In this document: positions 1 to 4,883 of the stretch, one piece after another
Layout: every line of letters starts with the position of its first letter
Numbering within the stretch: the stretch's first letter is position 1
From: Candidatus Collierbacteria bacterium
GTDB taxonomy: Bacteria; Patescibacteriota; Microgenomatia; UBA1400; MFAQ01
Assembly (NCBI GenBank): GCA_003531665.1
Contig: DQFC01000003.1
Location: 1-8,518 of the forward strand
Reading direction: 5' to 3'
DNA: 8,518 nt
The notes under the pieces: generated by a model
What the model saw: only the letters and a program-made list of their open reading frames with translations
Databases searched by the model: none
What the model was told of the DNA's origin: nothing
Translations under genes and position numbers: made by a program

Positions 1-2
1 GC

Positions 3-281
3 AGTTCATCATCTGGCGGTGGCGGAGGTGGTGGAGGAACTCAAGGTAACTGTTCGAACGCTTCAGCGGCTAGTTGTCAAGGAAAGAGTGACGGTGCCAC
101 GTGTAATGGCGGTGTTTGTAATGCTACAGGTCAGAAAGGTAATGACGGAAAGCTAAAGTGTGCTTGTGACGTCGGGAAAAGAGTTCGTCCCACCTGTGCA
201 CAGTACGGAATGATAAGTAATGGCAAGTGTGAGGCAGGCCTTCGCCCCATCACTCCATCAAATTGCTGCGTCAAAAAGTAA
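3..281 (+). CDS. 3' end of a cysteine-rich, probably secreted protein (5'-partial)
   Basis: This reading frame is open from the window edge to a TAA at 279-281 and gives 92 residues. It begins with a low-complexity linker of four Ser and eight Gly, then a compact domain of about 80 residues with ten cysteines, the last two adjacent (NCCVKK at the C-terminus). The spacing is roughly C-x5-C-x7-C-x4-C-x12-C-x-C-x10-C-x10-C-x11-CC. Such cysteine density after a flexible Gly/Ser linker is typical of extracytoplasmic, disulfide-stabilised domains at the end of cell-surface or secreted proteins. The signal peptide and main body would lie upstream, outside the window. I do not recognise the family. 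Metal binding by the cysteines is an alternative. The gene is monocistronic at its 3' end, because a strong terminator follows 17 bases after the stop. The reading frame is well supported; secretion is inferred. Confidence 0.72.
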   Translation, partial: SSSSGGGGGGGGTQGNCSNASAASCQGKSDGATCNGGVCNATGQKGNDGKLKCACDVGKRVRPTCAQYGMISNGKCEAGLRPITPSNCCVKK

Positions 282-298
282 AGAATTAGAGTGCTTAG

Positions 299-328
299 CA
301 GGCAGGTGGATTACCACCTGCCTGTTTT
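299..328 (+). terminator. Intrinsic terminator of the cysteine-rich protein gene
   Basis: A perfect 11-bp GC-rich stem, CAGGCAGGTGG (299-309) with CCACCTGCCTG (314-324), closes on a four-base loop ATTA and is followed directly by TTTT (325-328). It lies 17 bases after the stop codon at 279-281 and just before the rpsO promoter, so it separates the two transcription units. Confidence 0.9.
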
Positions 329-329
329 G

Positions 330-358
330 CTGACAAAACCCGCTCTATCTGATACAAT
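330..358 (+). promoter_or_regulatory. rpsO promoter (sigma70 type, extended -10)
   Basis: A -35 element CTGACA (330-335, five of six matching TTGACA) is separated by exactly 17 bp from a -10 element TACAAT (353-358, five of six). The -10 is preceded by TGA (350-352), which gives an extended -10. Transcription would start near 365, only about five bases before the rpsO ATG at 370. The promoter begins two bases after the preceding terminator's T-tract. Confidence 0.8.
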
Positions 359-369
359 ACCCAATTGAT

Positions 370-657
370 ATGGCTCTAAAACCTGACACCAAACTAGACA
401 TCATAAAAAAATTCGCCGCCAGCCCTAAGGACACCGGCTCTCCTCGCGTACAGATTGCTCTTCTGAGTACTCAAATAGAAGAGCTAACCGGGCACCTTAA
501 GGTCCACAAAAAGGACAATCACTCTCGCCGTGGACTTCTCAAAATCATTAGTAAACGCCGACGTCTTCTTAACTATCTCAGTAAGTCCAATCCTAAAGAC
601 TACCTTGAAGTCGCCAAGTCACTTAAAATTACAAGTCAGTTGCGCTCAGCCGACTAA
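370..657 (+). CDS. rpsO: 30S ribosomal protein S15
   Basis: S15 is a primary 16S rRNA-binding protein of the small-subunit platform, binding the three-way junction of helices 20-22. The 95-residue product carries the family hallmarks: DTGSP at 21-25, VQIALL at 27-32, LTGHLKVHKKD at 39-49 and HSRRGLL at 51-57, followed by a basic KRRRLLNYL helix (62-70). The family is usually about 89 residues, so this copy is slightly longer, mainly at the C-terminus. The ATG at 370 is well placed for the MALKPDTK start typical of the family. There is no Shine-Dalgarno sequence upstream, and the promoter -10 ends only 11 bases before the ATG, so the mRNA is probably near-leaderless. The gene precedes pnp, the classic rpsO-pnp order, with a 130-bp spacer. 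The leader is too short for the S15-binding pseudoknot that gives autoregulation in E. coli. Confidence 0.97.
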   Translation: MALKPDTKLDIIKKFAASPKDTGSPRVQIALLSTQIEELTGHLKVHKKDNHSRRGLLKIISKRRRLLNYLSKSNPKDYLEVAKSLKITSQLRSAD

Positions 658-664
658 TTATGTC

Positions 665-681
665 TCCCGCCCTAGGCGGGA
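665..681 (+). other. Intercistronic hairpin between rpsO and pnp
   Basis: A perfect 7-bp GC-rich stem TCCCGCC (665-671) with GGCGGGA (675-681) closes on a CTA triloop, eight bases after the rpsO stop. It lacks a T-tract (the next bases are CCATCAAG), so it is unlikely to terminate fully. It more likely marks the rpsO 3' end for processing, protects it against exonucleases, or attenuates read-through into pnp. Confidence 0.6.
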
Positions 682-722
682 CCATCAAGTCTATTGAGGA
701 GTAAATAGAGAAAATCTGCTTT

Positions 723-783
723 GGTTCTTTCTGTTTTCTTCTCAAGACCCTGCGGTGGAGCGCACATAGCAAGAAAGGAAACC
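723..783 (+). promoter_or_regulatory. Possible pnp leader structure covering its ribosome binding site
   Basis: The pnp ribosome binding site is the AAAGGAA stretch around 774-780, eight to nine bases before the ATG at 788. Upstream, GGTT (723-726) and CTTTCT (727-732) are complementary to AACC (780-783) and AGAAAG (772-777), with a two-base GA bulge on one side. A small inner stem pairs TGCG (751-754) with CGCA (761-764). Together these could fold into a stem that hides the Shine-Dalgarno sequence. In E. coli, pnp is autoregulated through its leader RNA; a similar role here is only inference from base pairing. Confidence 0.35.
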
Positions 784-787
784 GGAT

Positions 788-3052
788 ATGACCTATCCAT
801 CCACCACCATTGTTTTCAATGGTAAAACCATTATCATCGAAACCGGTCGCTTCGGCGCGCAAGCTTCAGGCTCTGTTACCGTTCGCTGTGGTGATACGAT
901 TGTAACCGCCGCCGTTGTCGCTTCCAAAAAAATCAAAGAAGGCATCGATTATTTTCCTCTTTCTCTTGATTATCAGGAGAAGCTTTACGCCGGAGGAGTC
1001 ATTAGTTCCAGTCGTTTTATCAAACGTGAAGGCAGACCTTCCGAAAATGAAATCCTCACCGGTCGGGTGATTGATCGCTCGCTTCGCCCTTTATTTGATC
1101 AGCGCAGTCGCAATGAAGTTCAGATTATGGCCTCACCTCTATCCATTGATGGGCAGGAAGAGCCGGAAATCTTGGCCGTGATTGCCGCTTCCGCCGCCGT
1201 TTCTATTTCCGACTATCCTTGGGCCGGCCCTGTCGGTGCCATTCGGCTTGGTATGACTCCCGACGGTCAATACATCGTGAATCCCACCTCGGAACAAAAG
1301 ACCCTTTCACCACTTGATCTTGTCGTTTCCGGTCCCAAAGGTGGTATTAGTATGGTCGAGGCAGGCGCTAACGAAGTATCTGAAGAAAAAATGATTGGGG
1401 CTCTTAAGTTTGCCCAGGAAAATGTGGACATTATCTGCGACGCTATCGAAAAATTTGCCAAAGAAAACGGCAAGAAGAAACGCACTTTAGTATTCTCGGA
1501 AATTGATCCGGCTGTAGAAAAATTGGTCAAAGACGAAATCAAGAATATCGATGAGATATTGGTTAATGAAGCCAAAAAGACCGGCACTCAGATGGCCGAA
1601 TACACAGCCTCGATTGCCGTTGCTCACCCGGAAATAAACCCAAACCAAATCAACGAAGTTGCCGATGGCATGCTCCGAACTTTAGCTCGTGCCGGTATTC
1701 TCAAAGATGGAAAAAGACCAGACGGACGTGAAATCGAAGAGATCAGAAAGATCAATATCGAAGTTGGCCTCTTGCCTCGCACTCACGGCTCTGCCTTCTT
1801 CCAAAGAGGACTAACTCACGTACTTTCTGTCGTGACCTTAGCCTCACCTGCTCGCGAACAGCTGATCGATGGTATGAAAGGTGAATCCACCAAGAGATAC
1901 ATGCACCACTACAATATGCCGGGCTACGCTTCCGGTGAAGTGGGCCGTCCCGGTACCGGTCGCCGAGAAATTGGTCATGGTGCTTTGGCCGAGAGAGCCA
2001 TCTTCCCCATGCTACCCTCCACCGACGATTTCCCTTACGCTATTCGTGTAGTTTCCGAGGTCATGTCCAGTAACGGTTCTACTTCACAGGCCTCTGTCTG
2101 TGGATCAACCTTGTCACTTATGGATGCTGGGGTACCTCTCAAGAAACCGGTCGCCGGAGTGGCCATGGGTCTTGTGACCGAAGGTGACAAATATGTAACT
2201 CTGACGGACATCAGCGGTTTGGAAGATCACCTAGGTGATATGGACTTCAAGGTTGCCGGAACAGTTGACGGTATTACCGCCCTCCAAATGGACATTAAGG
2301 TCACCGGAGTCAATGCCGGTATCTTAGTCAAAGCCTTAGAACAGGCCAAGCGCGGGCGTCTAAAGCTACTCGACATAATGAACGAAACTCTTTCGGCTCC
2401 TCGTCCTAAACTTTCACAATATGCTCCCCGAATTATGTCTACCAAAGTTCCTCAGCTCAAGATCGGTGAAATCATTGGACCTGGTGGTAAGATGATTCGC
2501 CAAATTCAGGAAGATTTTGATTGCGAAATCGATATTCAAGAAGATGGCCGCGTTACAGTTACCGGAAGAGATCAGGCAAAAGTTGATGGAGCCATCGCTT
2601 ATATTGATTCTATGGTTGCCGAAGTCGAAGTGGGTAAAACCTATGAAGGAACTGTTGTTCGCATTGAAGCCTTTGGCGCTTTTGTAAATATTATCCCCGG
2701 TAAAGATGGCCTGGTTCACGTCAGTCAAGTACATCCTGACACTTTCCGAGCCATGAAAATGGGTGACAGGGTTCAGGTCAAGTGCTACGAAATCGATTCT
2801 ATGGGCAGAGTAAACCTAACCATGCTGGAAGAGGGCGAATCCCCGATCAGGGCACCTCGTCCGGAAGGTGGTTCCGGTTTTGGCGGGGGGCAACCTTCGG
2901 GCGGTCGAAGTTTCGGCGGCGGCGGTGATCGTGGAGGCAGTCGGGGTGGCCCGTCTGCCCGTAGGCATGAAGACCGTGGAGGCCGACCTGGTGGCCCGTC
3001 TGCCGGACGTGCAGGTCGTCCTTCCTTCAGCAAATTCCGCGACACCAGATAA
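788..3052 (+). CDS. pnp: Polyribonucleotide nucleotidyltransferase (PNPase)
   Basis: PNPase degrades RNA 3'-to-5' by phosphorolysis, releasing nucleoside diphosphates, and can run in reverse to add tails; it acts as a cytoplasmic trimer. The 754 residues show the full order: RNase PH domain 1 (about 10-145, with FIKREGRPSENEIL at 77-90), the helical linker region, RNase PH domain 2 (about 320-540), a KH domain (about 550-608, GxxG as IGPGGK at 563-568), an S1 domain (about 614-680, EAFGAFVNI) and a Gly/Arg-rich tail (about 690-754). Catalytic positions match E. coli D486, D492 and K494 as D480, D486 and K488 in EDHLGDMDFKVAG. The phosphate-binding serine loop is SNGSTS (428-433). The usual RGETQ near the start of PH domain 2 reads RGLTH (340-344). 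The ATG at 788 has an AAAGGAA ribosome binding site. The gene follows rpsO and probably shares its promoter, since I see no convincing promoter between them. Confidence 0.97.
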   Translation: MTYPSTTIVFNGKTIIIETGRFGAQASGSVTVRCGDTIVTAAVVASKKIKEGIDYFPLSLDYQEKLYAGGVISSSRFIKREGRPSENEILTGRVIDRSLRPLFDQRSRNEVQIMASPLSIDGQEEPEILAVIAASAAVSISDYPWAGPVGAIRLGMTPDGQYIVNPTSEQKTLSPLDLVVSGPKGGISMVEAGANEVSEEKMIGALKFAQENVDIICDAIEKFAKENGKKKRTLVFSEIDPAVEKLVKDEIKNIDEILVNEAKKTGTQMAEYTASIAVAHPEINPNQINEVADGMLRTLARAGILKDGKRPDGREIEEIRKINIEVGLLPRTHGSAFFQRGLTHVLSVVTLASPAREQLIDGMKGESTKRYMHHYNMPGYASGEVGRPGTGRREIGHGALAERAIFPMLPSTDDFPYAIRVVSEVMSSNGSTSQASVCGSTLSLMDAGVPLKKPVAGVAMGLVTEGDKYVTLTDISGLEDHLGDMDFKVAGTVDGITALQMDIKVTGVNAGILVKALEQAKRGRLKLLDIMNETLSAPRPKLSQYAPRIMSTKVPQLKIGEIIGPGGKMIRQIQEDFDCEIDIQEDGRVTVTGRDQAKVDGAIAYIDSMVAEVEVGKTYEGTVVRIEAFGAFVNIIPGKDGLVHVSQVHPDTFRAMKMGDRVQVKCYEIDSMGRVNLTMLEEGESPIRAPRPEGGSGFGGGQPSGGRSFGGGGDRGGSRGGPSARRHEDRGGRPGGPSAGRAGRPSFSKFRDTR
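2927..3016 (+). repeat. 45-bp tandem duplication in the PNPase tail
   Basis: Two adjacent 45-bp units (2927-2971 and 2972-3016) encode 15-residue repeats that both open with DRGG and contain GGPSA. Within them, a 15-bp exact match GGTGGCCCGTCTGCC recurs at 2945-2959 and 2990-3004, and GTGGAGGC recurs at 2931-2938 and 2976-2983. The pattern points to an in-frame tandem duplication that expanded the RGG-type tail. Confidence 0.75.
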
Positions 3053-3056
3053 AATC

Positions 3057-3065
3057 TGATAGAAT
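3057..3065 (+). promoter_or_regulatory. Possible internal extended -10 promoter
   Basis: TGATAGAAT is a TGn plus TAGAAT extended -10 (TG at 3057-3058, hexamer at 3060-3065). Its context ATCTGATAnAAT is nearly identical to the rpsO -10 region. No good -35 is present; GCGACA at 3039-3044 is weak and too close. It could give extra transcription of the membrane protein gene beyond read-through from pnp. Confidence 0.4.
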
Positions 3066-3096
3066 CTCTTCATCCCAGCTCTTTGAAGGAGATGTC

Positions 3097-3534
3097 ATGA
3101 AAAACCGTCAGATAATCTTTACCTTTGTCTTTGTGATTCTGGCTGTCTGTCTAGAATGGTGGCTATTCCGTACTACCACCACCTATGGCACAACTGTTCA
3201 CATCCTCGTCGATCAGGGTGACCTTGTTACTATTTCTGGGGTCGACACCGTCTCAATCTCCGCCGTTGATGATAGCTATTTTCGCATTTACGCTGGTGAT
3301 GCTCGTCTACTAGCCGAACCTGATAGCCAAGACCGGTTTTTTGTTTCAGCCAGCGAGTTTCCCGTCAGTAATTGGGAAATAATGGATGGTCAACTGATAG
3401 AAATCACTCTGAACTCAGATAATCTCATGGTTGTCCAAGTTGAGCAATCGTTAGAGACCAAAGTAATTGGTATATTCTTGCTCTCTTTGGTATTTCTCCT
3501 ACTATGGTTGCTTGTACTTCTTTTACTATCGTGA
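3097..3534 (+). CDS. Small two-helix membrane protein of unknown function
   Basis: I do not recognise this 145-residue protein. It has a hydrophobic helix at about 5-24 preceded by MKNR, a polar, beta-strand-like segment of roughly 95 residues (about 26-121, rich in Val, Ser, Asp and Thr), and a very hydrophobic C-terminal helix (about 123-144, mostly Leu/Val/Ile/Phe) that ends the protein. The positive N-terminus predicts both termini in the cytoplasm and the middle domain outside. The start is supported by a good ribosome binding site, AAGGAG, seven bases before the ATG. The gene begins 44 bp after pnp with no terminator between, so it may be the last gene of the rpsO-pnp unit, and it is followed by an intrinsic terminator. 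C18 lies in the first helix, but the residue before it is Val, so this is not a proper lipobox. A membrane anchor, sensor or envelope scaffold role are all possible; none is shown. Confidence 0.8.
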   Translation: MKNRQIIFTFVFVILAVCLEWWLFRTTTTYGTTVHILVDQGDLVTISGVDTVSISAVDDSYFRIYAGDARLLAEPDSQDRFFVSASEFPVSNWEIMDGQLIEITLNSDNLMVVQVEQSLETKVIGIFLLSLVFLLLWLLVLLLLS

Positions 3535-3543
3535 TCTCCTCTC

Positions 3544-3570
3544 TCCCCCGCTATCAGTGGGGGATTTTTT
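3544..3570 (+). terminator. Intrinsic terminator after the membrane protein gene
   Basis: The stem CCCCCGCT (3545-3552) pairs with AGTGGGGG (3556-3563) across an ATC triloop, with one G-U wobble and an extra T-A pair outside, followed by TTTTTT (3565-3570). It starts nine bases after the stop codon and closes the rpsO-pnp-membrane protein unit. Confidence 0.9.
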
Positions 3571-3578
3571 GCTAGAAT
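3570..3578 (+). promoter_or_regulatory. Extended -10 promoter of the Lon-like ATPase gene
   Basis: TGC (3570-3572) followed by TAGAAT (3573-3578) forms an extended -10. The expected start of transcription is near 3585, while the ATG is at 3587, so the mRNA would be leaderless or nearly so. A -35 at the normal distance would fall inside the terminator hairpin and shows no match, so this promoter would rely on the extended -10. The initial T is the last base of the terminator's T-tract. Confidence 0.6.
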
Positions 3579-3586
3579 GAATCCAG

Positions 3587-4660
3587 ATGGATAATTCTGC
3601 ACCAACTTCAGAGATCAATTCAATCGCGAGACGTGATCTTGATCTTCTCAACAAAAAACTCGAAGGGGTGGAGATGCCTCCAGAATTAAAAGAGAAAGCT
3701 CTCGACATGGTTGCTCGACTGGAGCGCATGTTCACTCAAGGGTTTTATTCGGAAGAATTCGAAAAAGTTTCTCACTATATCGACTGGATTATCAAAGTAC
3801 CTTGGGTAAAGCGTGTTGACAGGCCTATTGATCTTGTCGCAATCAAAGAGACCATGGACAAAAGTCACTACGGCATGGAATCGGTTAAGGAAAGAATTAT
3901 CGAATACATGTCGGTTCTTAAGCTTCGTGCTAGCCGAAATCTCGGCGCAGCCCGTGCCCCCATTATCTGCCTTGTCGGTCTCGTCGGTACAGGAAAAACT
4001 ACTTTTGCCTACGCCTTATCTGAGGCTCTCGGGCGTCCCATCGCCCGTATCCCCTTTGGAGGTTTGGGATCAGCCAAAGACCTTCGTGGAGAATCCCGAC
4101 TTCATATCGAAGCCGAACCCGGCTACGCCGCTCGGGCTCTTTGTGATTCCGGAGTAAAAAACCCCATTATTCTTCTCGACGAAATCGACCGTGTCACCGA
4201 AGAGGCTCGTATGGATATCATGGGTGTCTTGGTCGAGCTGCTCGATCCTAGCCAAAATAATCGCTTCTTGGATCATTTCATTGATTATCCTATCGACCTC
4301 TCTGAGGTAATGTTTATTGCCACGGCTAACAACACCGGCAATCTGGCTACCGCCGTTATGGACCGTCTTGAGCCTATCATGATGCCTTCATATACAGATG
4401 AGGAGAAGATGCATATCGCCCAGAGCTACCTATTTCCCAAAGCTCTCGAGGCCGCCGGCATGGATCCAACCACGATTACGATCGACCCCACTCTTTGGCC
4501 GAACATTATCCGTCCTCTAGGCTACGACGCCGGTATCCGTACTCTCAATCGTACCATCGAGGGGGTTGTGCGTAAGGTAGCCATGATGGTCGTCACCGGC
4601 CAAGCCAAAACTGTCTATCTTACCCCAGACAACATCAAATCTTTCCTGCCTAAATGGTGA
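3587..4660 (+). CDS. Stand-alone Lon-type AAA+ ATPase without protease domain
   Basis: The 357 residues align clearly with the ATPase core of Lon. Residues 40-113 match the Lon helical region before the AAA+ module (RLERM, DWIIKVPW, HYGMESVKERIIEYMSV). Then come Walker A GLVGTGKTT (131-139, K137), Walker B IILLDEID (194-201, D198/E199), LLDPSQN (218-224), sensor 1 in ATANN (N248), the arginine finger in MDRLE (R260) and sensor 2 in AGIRTL (R318). All ATP-hydrolysis residues look intact. The N-terminal Lon substrate-binding domain and the C-terminal Ser-Lys protease domain are absent, and the DNA after the TGA encodes nothing like them, so this is not a simple frameshift. The pore-loop motif YIG of Lon is replaced by HIE (173-175). 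It is probably an ATP-driven protein remodeller in the cytoplasm; its substrate is unknown. No ribosome binding site precedes the ATG, which fits a leaderless start. Confidence 0.9.
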   Translation: MDNSAPTSEINSIARRDLDLLNKKLEGVEMPPELKEKALDMVARLERMFTQGFYSEEFEKVSHYIDWIIKVPWVKRVDRPIDLVAIKETMDKSHYGMESVKERIIEYMSVLKLRASRNLGAARAPIICLVGLVGTGKTTFAYALSEALGRPIARIPFGGLGSAKDLRGESRLHIEAEPGYAARALCDSGVKNPIILLDEIDRVTEEARMDIMGVLVELLDPSQNNRFLDHFIDYPIDLSEVMFIATANNTGNLATAVMDRLEPIMMPSYTDEEKMHIAQSYLFPKALEAAGMDPTTITIDPTLWPNIIRPLGYDAGIRTLNRTIEGVVRKVAMMVVTGQAKTVYLTPDNIKSFLPKW

Positions 4661-4674
4661 GGAGCAAATTCCCG

Positions 4675-4711
4675 GTTTTTCATAATATGCCTTGCGTAGA
4701 TTATGAAAAAC
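4675..4711. repeat. 12-bp inverted repeat after the Lon-like gene
   Basis: GTTTTTCATAAT (4675-4686) and ATTATGAAAAAC (4700-4711) are perfect reverse complements, separated by 13 bp. The stem is AT-rich and has no T-tract after it, so it is not a standard terminator. It could be a protein-binding dyad or an RNA hairpin at the 3' end of the Lon-like mRNA. Confidence 0.65.
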
Positions 4712-4740
4712 AAAGCAATTGGAATTTACGACGATTGCGA

Positions 4741-4765
4741 AACCAGTTTTGTAACAAACCTGGTT
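4741..4765. repeat. Second intergenic hairpin/dyad
   Basis: AACCAG (4741-4746) pairs with CTGGTT (4760-4765), and inside it TTTG (4748-4751) pairs with CAAA (4755-4758) around a TAA triloop, with a single T/C mismatch between the two stems. It is followed by GAGCGGGAAAGGAG rather than a T-run, so its role is unknown. Confidence 0.55.
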
Positions 4766-4805
4766 GAGCGGGAAAGGAGATACCGATTGCCGAGCTAATC
4801 CCAAG

Positions 4806-4834
4806 TTGACATCTGGCTCATAATGTGGTAAACT
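4806..4834 (+). promoter_or_regulatory. Strong sigma70-type promoter of the His-tailed protein gene
   Basis: A perfect -35 TTGACA (4806-4811), a 17-bp spacer ending in TGG (4826-4828, extended -10) and a -10 TAAACT (4829-4834) form the best promoter in the window. The predicted start near 4841 gives a leader of about 43 bases. That leader carries a strong ribosome binding site, AAAGGAGAA at 4870-4878, well spaced from the ATG at 4884. Confidence 0.85.
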
Positions 4835-4883
4835 ACCCAAGTTTTACCCATCTCTGTTCTTTTCCAACTAAAGGAGAAACCGT

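Noticed and set aside
665..681. rpsO-pnp hairpin as a full terminator
   Set aside because: The stem is GC-rich but no T-tract follows, and pnp has no convincing promoter of its own, so read-through is needed.
2785..3045. Minus-strand Pro/Arg-rich frame opposite the pnp 3' end
   Set aside because: The Pro-rich composition is just the complement of the Gly-rich PNPase tail codons; no start signal is present.
3139..3150. Lipoprotein lipobox (LAVC, C18) in the small membrane protein
   Set aside because: The residue before Cys is Val rather than Gly/Ala/Ser, and the protein has a second membrane helix at its C-terminus, so a plain two-helix topology fits better.
3532..4660. Recoded UGA (glycine) as in Gracilibacteria/SR1
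   Set aside because: TGA ends the genes at 3534 and 4660 at sensible positions, one directly before a terminator, and no gene is interrupted by in-frame TGA.
4687..4767. 26-codon frame starting MPCVDYEK
   Set aside because: It overlaps the 4703 frame and the dyads, has no ribosome binding site and no protein-like features.
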